Below, one piece after another: positions 1 through 14,500 of a DNA stretch of 64,000 nt. Origin of the DNA: Kudoa neothunni. Its lineage: Eukaryota > Cnidaria. Under the pieces are notes generated by a model. It was not told where the DNA came from. It did not search any database and saw only the letters and a program-made list of their open reading frames with translations. The DNA is taken from positions 5,208,001 to 5,272,000 of the forward strand of contig OZ199839.1 in NCBI GenBank assembly GCA_964304625.1, read 5' to 3'. Made by a program: the position numbers and the translations under genes. Each line of letters starts with the position of its first letter. Within the stretch, counting starts at the first letter, position 1.

Positions 1-323
1 TTTGTAATGACAAATAGATTAAATAAAATGGTGAAAAACGAACTAACTTCGTGTAAAAATTATTTTAATATTTTTTTATCTAAAATTTTCCTCGGAAAAT
101 AATAATCATTTTACTAAAAATTCATCCATATTTTTATTTTGTATTCGTGCGCAAGCGCTTGTATTATTTTTAACAAGCCATAAAATATAAAAATATTGAA
201 TTATAAACTTCTCCAAATTAAAAAAACATATTGAATACAAAAATATTTTATTCAGAAAATTTAATCGAAAATTAACAACGAAATTTTGAGTTTATAACAA
301 ACATGCGCTGACAACTTTTACCA
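1..323. other. 5' flank of NBAS, no gene seen
   Basis: This AT-rich stretch has no open frame with protein-like composition on either strand. It lies directly upstream of the likely NBAS start codon at 324 and would hold its promoter and 5' UTR. I see no clear TATA box or other defined site. Confidence 0.4.
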
Positions 324-3300
324 ATGAGTACCGTTATTTATGAGTTGGAGCCGGTAGGAAGGTTCAGAGTTAACAACAATCGAGTATTTGTGTTTCAATC
401 TGACTCTATTTTCAACTGTATAAAGGACAATGTGGAAGTTATTGTGAAAACGTACTTTAGATGGTTTAGAAATTGTAAGTCGGCTGTATGTCGGTGTGTT
501 TTAAGTTTATCAATTTAATTTTAGATTTGTAACTACTATAAAATTAATGCAATCGTTTGGTTGAATTTAATATTTGTAGCAATAATTGCGATGACCAAGA
601 CGACGACAAACTTCCACACATTGAAAAATTCCACATTTCAAAAAAGCATGGTTTATTTGGATTGCTCACCGTATGTGCTTTATTGAAATAATCACGTAAT
701 CTATAATAATGCCAAAGATGCAACAGATATTTGGCAATTGGTGTTTATGGCGTTGTCTTGATCTAGTATAATGTCGTTGATTTAAATGTTTTATTGATTA
801 AAAACAAATAGCGATGTATATGCCGATAAATACGATCGACCGATGAAACATACCTGTAGATATTTTGTTGTTTTATTTTGTTTATCATTGTCAAATTATA
901 AACAGTCGAGAGAGAAGAGATTCAATTAGACCTACCTAAACAACTTTGCTGGAGTAATGACAGTTCAATCGTGGCTCTGTTTTCCAAGTAATATGCTCAT
1001 TTTTAAATCTAAGCTGTAAATAGTTGTAAAGAGCTAACCTTAAGATTATAATCCTTTCCACCGGCGTTTCTCCCCCGATTTATAACAAAGAAGACAATTT
1101 ATCGGAAACTATGGTTACTTTCCATCCTTAACCATTTTTATAATATGTGTTTAATGAATGTAGTGTGTGTTGTCGATGGAATTATTTGTTGAGGAATTTC
1201 AAACGCAAATCAAGCTTATTAGTTTTCATTTCATTGATCGATACGCTTTCGCACTGTTTGAAAATGGTGTTGCTTACTTGTTTAAAGTAGAATGTTTTAA
1301 GAGATATGCTGAGTAATTTGTTAACGCCGTATTTAAAAATTACATTGGCGCTATTAGAGATGGGAAGCTAGACCACATTAGTTTTTCTAAACAATTGATT
1401 TGTGAGTGTGGTGTTCAGTTCAATGCCGATGTTGTACACAACTACCACAACAACAAATTCTACCTCTTCAACTATTCGAAAAGTTACTCGATGAGTTGTT
1501 GTAGCAGTAACAACTGCTTCAGGTGTTGTTATAATATGAAATGCAGCGAAATTGTTATTACGGAAGATAATTCGTTGGGTCCAACTGTGGAGTTGATAGC
1601 TTGCGGCCAGCAATCTACAACTCATAATGTACTACACTAAAGTTACATTAATCGTAGTAACTCATTCTTTCGGTAGACCTATCAAGGAATGAAACTCTAC
1701 ACCAAAACTTTTAAGGAATTCCTTACCGGCAGCAATAATAACAATCGACAAGTTTTTAAATTCATTAATACTTTCTGTTGTAATTCAGCTAAAAGAAACA
1801 TATTCACACAATCAAATATCATCCATTCAATGCGGAAAAATGTATCATTCTATATACCAACAACACATTGCAATGTATTGATATTATAACACTAACTGTG
1901 GAATATACTCTCGATCTCAACGATCGTAACTATCAATCAAGCAACACCAAAAGTAACGCCGCATTAAACTACCAAAGTTATTACTTTATTAGAAATTCGC
2001 TTTATCAGTGTCACATGGAGTGACCATGGGGTAATTAGAGCGTTTCTTAAACTCTATTAAATTAAATAAATTAGAGTTTGGTTCTTTGTGACATGGATGG
2101 CGGTGTTCATTTGTTACGTTTGGCTAACAGGTAATTTCGAATGAGGCTTTATTCACAATCAAATTTGTTGTTAAAAAACATTTCTCTTCGCCCGCATTAA
2201 TATATTCTAGCTTGGACAGCTAGAACTTGTAAATTTTAATTTTGGAGCTTTCTGTTTTAGATTGATTAATTTTTCAATATTCGTAAAAATATACGATTAC
2301 AACGCTTATGAGATTCAATAAAAAATATTTTATTAATAAAATTATTATTATATTTTCTAACTTAATCATCAAATATGTCTTTACAAATATTATTTGAGCG
2401 TTTGTGGTACGTTGTTTATTCATCCATCTATTTATTTTTTGTTCATGAAGATTGTATCATCCCTGTTGTAAATTTTTTACGATCTTCTCGTAACTGTTTT
2501 TAAAACAATTTCTAATACGACTTCTGTCTAAATGTGAATGAACAGTTGTATCGCCAATAAAGTGACCTAAAGAATTCTTCAAAATAATCTTTTATTTGAT
2601 TTAATAAATCATTCACAAGTGAAATGATTAACATAGAGTATTATAACCGCAATTGTTCTCTATCTCTGTATTTTTTGATTCTTATTATTTCTTAGGCGTT
2701 CCTTATGTGGTAAATTTTAAAAAATATTAATTCATGATAGTTTTTTATTATAAATGATTAATTTTTGAACACTAATAGGTGAATTTGGATATTTTCGTGG
2801 TAAATAATATAAGATGTTAGTTTTTATTACATTTAATTATTTCAATCTGACCACCACTCTTAGAGGCCATAAATCATATCTTTATCTTTATATATAAAGC
2901 TGGCGGTGGTTTGAGTAAATACATTATTTATACCAGGGGTTTTAATGTATTTTACTTAATAAGCGTACTTTGAACGTTCTATGGACGACATTAGATATAA
3001 CAAAAAGTCTAGATTATTCTTAATTAATAGAGATGTATAATGCGTTTTATAATCAGATAGATAGAAGATTAAGCTGTATAATACATGCACTCTGTCCGTA
3101 GATTTAATTAAAATTGTCTGTTATGTTGACATTGTAGTGATCATATTAAATGCAGGCAATTGTACGTTTACTTCATCTAATTTGTTGAATTATTTATGCT
3201 AATATTGACGTGATTTGAAGCTTTTTGTGGGAAAGAGTGCATTAAATTCCATCTCGAGCCAGAGGATACTTTGGGCAATAAAAAATAATGTTCTTAAGTT

Positions 3301-6300
3301 TTCTCCTATCTATATCTTTTTCTATTTTCCCCTTCTTTAAATAGTTTCGCATAAGGTCCTGAGCCGGGTTAGAACTCGATTTTGAAGAATCCCAGGACCG
3401 AAAAATAACGTTCCAAATAGCACTATGTGGGTATTTGAATGATTCGGGAATGCCAACAAATAACGCTGATATTTAATTATTTAGCGTTAGTTGGGGGCCA
3501 CAGAATTATTAGTTGAGTGCGGGGATTAGTACACCGTTGCCCAGAAATCATCATGTTTATAATTTCTTTAATTACACTCATTAAAAGTATGCTGTCTCAA
3601 ATTACCTTAATTTTGCTGTTTCTATGGATTAATTTGAAAAGTTAATATCGTTTTTGAATGTTTTTAAAAATTTCTCCATGCATAATATTCCCAAACAACA
3701 CTGGGAGGTTCACGCCAGTAATTGAATAAATCATATTCAATAAAATTAAATTAAATTTCGATTACGCGTGTGTCGATGCCATTAAGAATTAACCCTTAAA
3801 AGCTAACCTTGGGTTTCATGCACCCACCCCTTCGTTATTTAGTTGTGAGAATTGTTGTTTTGTGAAGTGTCGTATTTTTTCAAATAATTTTATTTCATCA
3901 TTCGATTGTTAATATTTTTTTAAAAAATCTTTCAAAATTCTGGAGAAATATAAAAAAATATAATAATTTTAACAAAATTTATGAAAAAAATAATATTAAG
4001 CTGCATCTGTGGAATCCAAAGTTTGTTTTTTTCCTGCAGAATTTACCATTTGTCGAATGCATTACTATTGTTGACCATTATAAACTTAACTGAATGTTTA
4101 GGCCTGAAAATTAATTTAATGACAAAAATGAAATAAAATACTAAATTTAAACGCATTGCACGACACTCATTTGCATAATATTTAAATATATTCTTGTGGA
4201 TAATCACTAACGACACAAATAGTTAAGCAAACTTAATAATAATTGTAAGGTAAACTTTAAATTACATGATATCGATATTTAAATATACATTATTACTTTT
4301 GAGTTATTTTGCTTTGTTTATCATTGTTATACCTCAGATATAATTTAATTATACATATTTCTAACCACAAATTTTTATTTTAATTTTCAAACCGTGTGTT
4401 TAATCCATTATATATTTTAAATTCTTACCAAAAATAACATTTTTATCATTGTATATTAATAAATTATATGCACTGAATGTAAAAGATAAAAAATATTGAT
4501 ACCGAATTTTGAAGAATTTATATTATTGCCAGTGAAAATAGCCCCAATTTTTTTAATCTTTGGAAACATCAACTTAATTAATTAATGCACATTTAGATTT
4601 CTGACTAAAATTGCCACAACTTTTGTACATCTAGCTGATTTTGCAACCACCAGTTTATTCCAGGATAGGTTTTTCTATCTTACGGTAGGTGATTCTATTT
4701 AATCTACTGACATCTAACTTACAATATCGGTATATAGGTGGATGAGAACTTACGCAGAGAATCCACTTCCAAGTATCATACTCATATGCATGTAATCAAT
4801 ATTTTATGTTTAATCTGTCACCAGCAATGGAAACAACAGTCCCTCATCGTTATGTCGATTGTATGTGATGAGACCACAAACAATTCAGGAGTATTACCAT
4901 CAAAAAGTAGATTCTATAACATTCCCTGAAAATTTTACTATGGCAATAATAAAAAATCTGCATAGATATTAAATCAAGAGTTTGAACAAGCGGAAAGTTT
5001 GGCAACTGAACACGCATTGGACAAGAGTTTCATCTACAAAGAGAAATGGTTGATTTCCGAGAAAAACATTGACGATATAAACGCTTTATTTGTAACTTGA
5101 TGTAAAGTAGTTTCCATATAATAGAGATATTGTAGGAAAAATTGTGGACCAATGATAACATTGATTGGGTTATGAATCAGTGCGTAGATTTCAGCTCTAA
5201 CAAAGGTGAAAACTACTGCAGAATCTACGATTTAGCGTTAAAATGCTGTTGTGATTATTCGCCGTCATCTCCTAAACTAGTCTATTTTTATCGTCTGATG
5301 ATAATCTATCGTTACAGACTGGAATTCTATTTGGCATGTGTTAGGTTGAAAAATCTCCCTTTTAGCAGTCGATATTTTGATCGTTTCAAATCAATCGACA
5401 TTTTTGAGTATGTTTGCAATTTGTGCGAAAGTGGAAGAGATATTGAAGTTGTAAAATTGTTCTTCAACTATTTCTACTTTGACATCCAACAATATCATCT
5501 TATTTGTATGGCAATGTTCCCACCATGCTTGGATGTTTCTCTTTATGAGGATTTGTTGTTACCATGCGATTGTGGGAAATTCACAGTGAATACGAGGGAA
5601 TTTTGTGAATCTGTTCCATCAAATTCCTATCTCAATCCATCTACTATTTTGTTTGATCATACTAACAAATCATCACAGCCAATGCCTTATCCATCTCATC
5701 TCTCTCAATTTAAGTTCGTTTTAATAATCAATTTAAGCTAGGATGTATTTTATTTGGTTAGATTGGAAAAATTCGACCAATTCCTTGATACCGTTACTAT
5801 CGAAACTGTCGTAGTCGACTGGTACAAATGGATGATCAAATACATAGACACTTCAACTGGTCTTTTTGCGAATGATTATAGATTGTGTTGCTATGGGTTT
5901 CATCAGAAAAATTTATCCAAACTTGAGAAGATACACAATGATCTAAGCGTTCTAAATGTTATTGTTCATAAGGTGTGTTATTACAATTAGTCGAGAAAAT
6001 TTTATAAATTAATAGTACAAATGTGTGAGGATGAATCTGGATCAGCTGTATCGAATAAAACTGAGCGATTTATTACGCCAGATTGTTCAAATTGAAGAAT
6101 TTGGATATTTTTTCCGAGATTATCTAGTAAATTTTATCAGAGATAATTATGTTTTTTCGAAAGAAGACACACTTAAAAGTATCAGATAATTCCAATACGG
6201 AAATAATATTTTTAAACTGACGAATAATATAAAAATTAATTTAAAATAGATATAAAAAAATATCAGAGCGTATTTTTGAAGAGTGTTGTTGAATTGAGTG

Positions 6301-9300
6301 AATATAATTTGGAGTTTCTGTCGACATTTGTGGATAAAACCGAACATCTTATTTCTGAAGTTTGTTATCATTAGATCTATTTGGTTTATTTTAAATCTAG
6401 GTTCATTCTGTTTTCAACTCAAGATTCGTGACCGTTTTGATTGCGGTTGTACTTAGAAATACTCAATGGTAATTTTATGTGTGGTTATTCTTTATCACAT
6501 TGGGATAGCTTTTATCACGCGGTCCCAAAAAATATTGTTGATCATATGAAAAAAATTTCATCTAATAAAAATCAACCTGCTCAAGTCAATACAAGCGAAA
6601 CCGACTCAAATTCTAAATATTTGAGTGGTGTTGCTGATTTTGAATTTTTCTTGAAGTAATTTACTTGTAACAATGTGACTCAACGCCTTTTTATATTTTT
6701 CAGATTTTGCCAACTTATCAGTTTTTATTTTTTTGACATTCCCTCCAACATAATACTTCATCACAAAGTATTTTAATAATTTTCGATTGATATGGAAACG
6801 TTGTTTAGGATAATCCAACTATAAAACTGTACAAAACTATAATCTACGAGTTTGTTAGAGTGTCTCAGAATTTCGACGTAGAATTCAAAACCAAATTTTG
6901 GGTGGTTTTTATTCAGTTTTTGACCAATGATTTTGTGGATACAATGGAAGATGTGTCCAACGTTGAGTTGATTCAAAAATTTAAGTCTGCCACTTTTCAA
7001 GTATTACTACAGATAGATTTAATTAGAAATTATTTTATTTTACAGACATGCATGTCTGTGCTGCTCGACAATAATGAGGATATAAATCAAATGTGGCCGT
7101 TTTTGGAAAAATTTTGTCAACTTCAACCTCATTATTCTCCATCCGATAATTTACCGAATTTACTGGAGTACTGTTTGGTGAGAGGTTTGATTGGTGAGCA
7201 TGTTCAAAAACTTTTAACACTGTCCAACGACACAGTCAGTTATTCTCTTATCTATCCGCAGTTATTGTATATAGAGCAGTTGATTATTTTTGAAGTTAAT
7301 TTTATTAATTTCCTTAGCAAATTTATCGAGTATTCAAATGAAAATCACTATTTTGAGGATGTGGAACTCTTTTCTAAGTTAAAGCTAGCGATACAGGCTT
7401 GTAATTTGGTCAAAAAAATTGATCCTTCCTATTTGATCACTCCTGCAGAATGTATTTGCTTGAATTGTGAACGTTATTCAACGAATAATTCTATTGCTAG
7501 TGGTATTTTTGGATAACTTGGAAGAATGGGCCCGTAATTTTCTCTGCCAACATCCTCATAGCGATAGAGATTCCCTGGATCAGGTAAACTCGAAATCTAT
7601 AAAATATGTCAATTTTTTTTATTGCGAAGATTATGGATTTGTTCCTAATGTTGTTGCCCAACTCCAACCCCAATGATGTTCGTATCAATGTTTATGAGAC
7701 CTTGGTTGCTCATTTCTATCGGTCGAATAACTACATAGAAGCTGACTATTTTTGTCAATTGGCTATAAATCAAGGCAGTGTCTCAATTTGGAAATACTGT
7801 AAATTGCTATCTTCCAATGCTACAGAGATTTCTACTGAAAATAAGTATCGATGTTTAATTCTAATTAATTCACTCATTCATTTTAAATATTTAGATCGTT
7901 TCTTTTGAACTATGCTTTAAAAGTATGCCCAAAAGAAGAAATTTTGCCAATTTTAGATTCGCTTGATTCTTTTGAAAGTTCCACTGAAAATTTATCGTTT
8001 AATGTTTGTTCATCGTACGTGAAAATTGATATTAGTTCATATGTTTTTAGGCGCCACCTCATCATGATCCGTTGCATTTTTATAACCTAACAAAAATTTC
8101 CAACTTGGCTTCTTTTGAAAAATTCACCCCTGATAACTTGGATGCTTTTGAAGAATGTAACTAATAAATTTAATTCTTATAAAAGAGAATAAAATTGGTT
8201 TATATATCAACGAAGATTAACTAATTTTTGTATATTAATAAAATATATAAAAATTCGCTTTATTTATTAAACTATGCTTAAAAATAAATATAACTCAAAA
8301 ATTCATTTATTCAGTGCTCACGCGAAAAATAGAATGAACGTTTTAATTGAAAAAATTCATCAGTTAATAAGAGAATAGATTATTTTCACGAATTTTAATT
8401 TCTTTTTATAAATTATAAATTTTGATTTGTAATGTTAATTACTATAGAAAAATTCTAATATTTTTTTATTGATTTAATTATTAAATAAATGTATTTTGAT
8501 TATTTAGGGTTTAAAAAATATTTCCCAATTACCGCCAAATACGCCAACCAACCCTGCATACTATCGTTTCTACTCTTGGCCATCGATTACAATGTAAAAA
8601 TAATTAACCCATCTATTTAATAAGCATATTTTAGTTGATTGAGAAAGAGGAGATCCTCCGAGTGTGCTTAAATCAAACAATAAATTTGTTTTGCGCAGTT
8701 ATGATTTATGTATCATTCAAATTAACGCCTTCAATCTGCTGCTCGTTCGAAGTAGTGAAAACCTCCCCTTTTGAACTGCTGCTTTCGAATGTATCAAAAA
8801 TAAACCAACTTAACGTTGAAAATCATCAAAGATTTATGAAACTCGTCAGTAGCACTTGTTTTTACACTTTTTATGAGTGTTATCAACTCAAGTTAATTTC
8901 CTTACACACTGGATTGATGATTGATACCGAAAACTTCATCCTCAATACCATCTACCAACAGAATATTCTTAAACAACTAGTCAAGTAAATTACCTATGGT
9001 TATTTTTTAAAATATTTTATATTAATCTCTCCTGTTTATTAATAGAAACAACTACCACATCTTTCTTGAGATATCTTCATTTCATCAATACCTTTCATCG
9101 CTATTTAAGCATTTTTCTACATCAGCCGAGTTAGACAAATTCACAATCAGTTGCCTATCAAACAACAACGATATGTTGATTGAAAGATGTGTTGGTATTG
9201 TGAAAAATTCTGTATTGACTATCGACGAAATGAATGATCAGTTTTTGGCTCTCAAACCCCAGTACAAACTACCATTAGATAATGAGAATGTTCAAAGTTT

Positions 9301-11577
9301 TTTGGATATTTGGACTGAATTGGATGCCAATCATTTGTTGTTGCTATTTCAGTGGATGCAACAGTTGTTTTCTAACAACACTCTTCTAATTGTAAATTAA
9401 TATATGCTTTACATTCGTTGAATTTTTAAAATATTTTGTTAGAATAACGGCTCCATAAGTGATCACATCAAATGGTTGAAACGCTTGAAGTCTAGTTGCC
9501 CAGGTATGTTTATGGACATTTACTATCACAACATTACTGCAGATTTGATGTATACATTATTTTTATAGGAATAAAGTACCATGAGTTATGTTTGCTCGAG
9601 AATCCACTTCAAGGATCGCTTCGATATCAATTGAATAATGAGAATCTGTTTATTCTGTGTCGAATTCTCACGACGCAATTTCCTTTTCTGTTGAAACCCC
9701 TCAATAAATGCATGATAATTTGTGCCTACGTCAGAGCTTGTATCGAAAACAAAGTTGTTGAATACGAAAAGGAAGCTTACCACTCCGATGCCGACTTTAT
9801 CAATGGCAGCTATGTTTTAGTTGATGATAAACTCAAACTCCTTCTAAAACAATACTCCGATCAACAGCATACTTGTGATTTGGTCCAAGAATTAATAACT
9901 GACACTGACAGATTCTCAATCGCTGTTCGTGTGTTGTTGTTGAAAACCTTCAACACGCTCATTAATGAGTATTATCATATTGAGCAGAAATTTATGTTTG
10001 AATTAGAGTTGTTGTTAAAACTTTTTCAACTGTACAACTATGATGAGTCAAATGTACATTATAGGGTAATTTTCCATTCCCCACTCAAACTCAAATGTGT
10101 TGTTATTATAGTAGATTTTGTTTAAATTGATTTTTAGGAGTGTATTAGAAACTTGGACACCAATCTACACCAAAAACAACATTCCATCAATCAACTCTGT
10201 GAAATGATGTTGATGGATGAGTTCAACGGCGACAATGGGTTTATGTTTATCAATTGTATCCAAATTCTGGCTAGTAAATTTTCGCTCTCCGTTCCCACTA
10301 TTATGGAATTGGTTTTGGAGGGTTGCCACAATTTTATTCTTTCCAACCCGTAATTAATTCGTATTATTAATTCATACTTTACTTTTCTACTACTTTCATA
10401 TCTTATTAAATAGTTCAAAATATCGGATATTTTTAATTGGAAATCAATTTGTAAAACTCTTTCTTATTCGAAGACAAATGGAAAATGAGCATTTCCACGA
10501 TAAACTAGAAAATATTCTTCATCAAAATACATTCGTTGCGTTGTGCACCGCCACAGCAAACAATAGCGAATCCTTCGAGGATGCAGGCGATTTCGTTGTA
10601 AACTTATCCAATCTTTTAACTAGAAATCATCGTTACTTCCATCATTATGATGATTTGGCTGTGTATTTCGCAATTCGGCAAGTTCTCGTACATTTCCCCG
10701 ATTTTGGCCATCGCAATGTTTGTTACTTCCATTTTTAGTGTATTTTTAAGCGAATGAATTTTGTTTTAGTACGCTATGGCAATTGAAAGAAAATCCGACC
10801 TCATGGAAACAATCTTTTTGGAGTTGTTAGATTGTTCTCAGAATTTGATTCAAAAAACAACATTCTGCCAATTGTTTATCAAACTCGTCCCACACCTCTC
10901 ACTTTGTTTGTCTAACAGATTTGAGTAGTTTACCGATTAATAATAAATTATTTTATAATCTCCCATTAAATTTATATGACAATGAATATATCTCATTTTT
11001 TAGAGCCAAACTAATGGAGTTGTTTTTGGATCTGAGTCTGATTCACAACGATATCTCAACAGTTTACACTTGTTTAATCTCAATGGAATCCAACAATGTC
11101 ATATTAACTGATATGGTAAATTAAATTATTCTAATTCGATCATTTATATGGACTCATTTAGAATTTTAAAAAAATCTATTGCAAACTTTGGCAAAACAAC
11201 CAATATGCTGATGCTATTCTTTGGGCTCTTGTTCGGTACGACAACCCTTCTATCGTTGAAATGCTTTGGATCGATATCAAATCGTCTGTCGGAAATCACA
11301 AATTCAATTCAGCCATCCAACAAAATCATCCTTTCAAAAAACAACTAATCATTTTAAACCTGATACCCTATTGCTACAAATACAACAAAATGTTGTACGG
11401 ATTTTTAATCAATTACTGCCTGGAAAACCAAGAGTTTTTGTCCTGTGCAGTTGATCAACTAAATCAAGCGGGCCTCATCGATGAGGCAAATCGTTTGATT
11501 GCTGAGTGTAGTTCATCAGCCAATGTGGGCTTTATAAATAAACAACTCCACGGACTTTATAGCTTTTTCAAAAAATG
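324..11577 (+). CDS. NBAS: NBAS homologue (neuroblastoma-amplified sequence, Sec39-domain protein), multi-exon
   Basis: NBAS is a subunit of the NRZ (Dsl1-like) tether that captures Golgi-derived vesicles at the ER with ZW10 and RINT1, and it also acts in nonsense-mediated decay. Exon pieces follow human NBAS in order. The N-terminus contains VIYELEP near residue 4 and a propeller piece with QLCWSNDSSIVALFSK at about 940-987. The Sec39 region contains EQAESLATEHALDKSFIYK, the block from 5136, LEKFDQFLDTVTIETVVVDW from 5762, and later blocks. The C-terminus from about 11391 aligns with the last 60 residues of the human protein and stops at 11575-11577. Introns worked out by phase include 5092-5135, 5714-5761 and 8157-8507, and all restore the frame. 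The fragmented open frames are therefore splicing, not decay. The joins in 475-2150 are only partly resolved (for example 1313-1357), so the start codon is the least certain point. Confidence 0.9.
3190..3740 (+). repeat. Dispersed repeat family A, copy 1
   Basis: This sequence is recognisably related over several hundred bases to 41620-42100 (same strand) and to the reverse complement of 29820-30160. Shared landmarks in order are a pyrimidine-rich block (TATCT...TTTTCTATTTT), a GAGCCGGG-type block, an AATAACGTT-type block, AATAATTCGGGA, and a distal CAACACTGGGAGG. No terminal inverted repeats, coding sequence or target-site duplication were found. The class is unknown. Confidence 0.7.
3793..3990 (+). 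mobile_element. piggyBac-type MITE, left end only
   Basis: TTAA at 3789-3792 is followed by CCCTTAAAAGCTAACC and a GGGTTTCATG block. This matches the MITE at 27872-28126 and, more loosely, the right end at 57626. I could not find the matching right end downstream, so it is probably truncated. Confidence 0.55.
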
Positions 11578-14500
11578 ATGTTTTATTATTTTTTTATTAA
11601 AGTATAAAGTATGCATCATTCTTTTTGGCGCCATATTTCAATATCAACTTTGAGTTATACATGTGTCAACAAAAAACCGATCATAAATTTACTCAAAATT
11701 TAAAACTTTTTTTGTATTAAATAAACTTGTTCAAAAACTATATAATGAATGAGTTTTTGTGATTTTAGCACCATTTTGATATTACTATTAAAACAAATAA
11801 TTATATTGTGATCTCTATATGAGTGTTAATTCAATAATTTCCCCAAACCTAATAAGAAATTTAATATGTCCGTTTTACGATATCCAAACTTATGATCAGG
11901 GTTTTTAAAAAATTTTCTTATATTAAAATGAATTCACATAATCTAAGATCATATTATTATATAATGACAGCTTTCGTATGCGTTAAATCAAAGAATAGTT
12001 TTTGTAGATAGATTGACTTTACAATCATGCATGCGGCTCTTACTGTTTCACCTAAATACACATCAGCTACTTTATTCCTTTACGTACACCAATTACAAAT
12101 TGATCTTAAAAAATATTATAATTATTTTTTTATTCGTTACCAGTTATGTTAATTATTGGAATTTTATCAGTATTAAAATAACACAAAAATCATATTTAAA
12201 CTTCATAACAACGACGAATTTTTTCTTCACACCAAGTTGAGGAGGGGGAAATAGCAGTTATGCTATAAGTTTAATTCATTATTTTGTATCTTACATAAGC
12301 TTAACATTATTTACAACAAGAAAGAACCAAATTTAAATAAGTTAATGAACTATTTAATAAATTGAAGAAATGAACTCTTCAATCTTAAACTAGATAGTAT
12401 CTTTGATTAGACAATATAGTTACAAACTACCGTATAGTTTTAATCCTCGAATGGACTGAAAATCGACTGCACTTCGACCTCGATAGACTCTGGGGTTGAA
12501 ACCTACTCCAGATTTTTATTTTATCGCACGTTACAAAAAAATTCCGCAAGAAGAAATGCTGAAGATTTTGGTGGATGCAAAAAAAGAATAAAGAATTATA
12601 GCGCAAATAAATTCGTGAATAACCCCGATAATCCTACGAAGATCACGTTCGCCAACGACCGTCGTATTAATTTTTAATTCTGATTTCGATTGGTTGTGTG
12701 TTGTTCTAATTAAAATTTTTGAAATTAAAATATTAATCTGTGTAATTCCTTAGACTATTTTTGTGGCACAAATAAGCCGCATTTGATGCAAACAAGACCC
12801 ATGACATTCATTAGGTGGTTCTAACACCAAAATTTATTGAAAATCGCGCACATATCGTCGGCTTTTTAAATCATTTTCTTGGAATAAAGATTAAAGGCGG
12901 TTTCAGATTTTTTGTTGTCATGGTTTTCTCCATTAGTAATCCATATAATAATTTCGCCATCATTGCAAGAACTCCCCACCAAAAATATCATAACCAAAAA
13001 CGTTGTTATATGAAATCACGTGACCTATTACAGTTTGTGAGCGTTATATCGTAAAATCTAGACCATGGAAGATCCTAAAACTCATCATTTACGCTAAAAA
13101 TTATTTCTTCTGTAATTTGATCAATAAAATTGTGGAGTAGTTTTTTATCCCAAAGTCCATTGGAGGGTGGAAAATGTATATTTCCGCCAATACAATAGAA
13201 AAAAATTGTTATTTTATTTCAATATGTAGATAAAATTATTTTTTAGCAATACAAGTAATCTCAGTAAATTTGAAATTATGCGTAACGAATTATACAATGA
13301 TAAAAGCTCATTGGGGTAGCTTTCTACCCCAAATCCATTATAGGGTTAATATTTAATACAAACTAGAATTATTATTAGTTTCATTAGTAAATACCATTAG
13401 AACTAGTGTTTATCCATTATCTAAATGATAAATATCGAAAGAATAAAACACATTAAAATTAAAACTTTAAAAATGATTCACAATTCCAATTCACCCAATG
13501 AATTTTTTAATTACGTTCTAGAAACTAAATATTCATAATCAAAATAAATTTTCTAGAAATTTCTTTCTATATTTGGAATAACTTGTTGTTGTTAGTTTAT
13601 TTATTCAAAGATGTAGTTTGTAAAAATGATGCATCGTGGATCCCACCCTCACAATCAAACACCAGATGCAATCGATTGGTACAGCGTTAACAGCATACGA
13701 ATCAGATAACCGTCAGCTCATTGATAATACGGAAACACAAAAAACTTGCAACATCAGAAAAAATTTCTAAAAACTTTTCTTCGAAAGCATTAAATTTTTG
13801 TGTTAATATTATATTCATAAATATTTGATTTTGTAGTCAGACTATCATGCATGATTAAATACGGAAAATATTTTACTTTTTCGGCCTTTTTGATAGCGAA
13901 AATGTTTCTTGGATTATTAACTGTTAATTTACTTTTTTGGAAAAACCATCATAAATTATACCTGTAAAAATTATATGTAAGTTTATCAGCGATAAACTGA
14001 ATGAGAAAAGATATAAAAACTTTTATTTGTAACTCTACAGAATTTGTTATAATATATACCTAAAATTTTCCAAAAACTTGAGTTTTTAATAAGGAATAAG
14101 TACATAAATGATTTAATTGTCTTGTGGCTCTTGAAAATTTGGACAACCTTAAAGTTGGCTCCGAATGTGGGCAAGTCTGACCATCCCTAGTATATGCATA
14201 TGCTTTGAAGAAATATTTTATCAATCGTAATGATAATTACATGATAATAGATTTTCACATGTTATTATTGATCCATTACTCATCGTATTTCGCGTAACCG
14301 TAATAAAATTAATTCAGTAGTTATACGCCATTTAAATAATCTAGTCAAATTAAATTATTTTAAATATTATTATTCTAGATAAATGTATTTTTCCTTGTTT
14401 GAGATTGTCTAATTCATATAAGATCGAAAAAATTTTTTATGCTAATGATAAACATGTTTATATTTTTGTATTCTTCATAAGGGGCGGAAAGAGTCGTTGT

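Larger units (their letters stand above)
2150..4737 (+). other. Long repeat-bearing intron of NBAS (probable)
   Basis: No coding-like frame was found between the WD-type 5' exons (ending near 2.1 kb) and the exon that begins at about 4738 after an acceptor. Most introns of this gene are 30-70 nt, so about 2.6 kb is exceptional. It contains a copy of a dispersed repeat (about 3190-3740) and one end of a piggyBac-type MITE at 3793. An overlooked small exon is possible. Confidence 0.55.

Noticed and set aside
1368-1625. Minus-strand frame rich in Val and Thr
   Set aside because: It lies opposite an NBAS exon that splices in frame (intron 1313-1357).
4738-11577. Many separate small genes across this span
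   Set aside because: They are ordered exons of one NBAS homologue; phases at checked introns agree.
12430-12510. Possible tRNA gene
   Set aside because: The B-box-like GGTTGAAACC is present but no A box or pairing arms could be drawn.
13620-13740. Possible tRNA-like repeat on the minus strand
   Set aside because: Only weak resemblance to a B box and no matching copies seen in the window.
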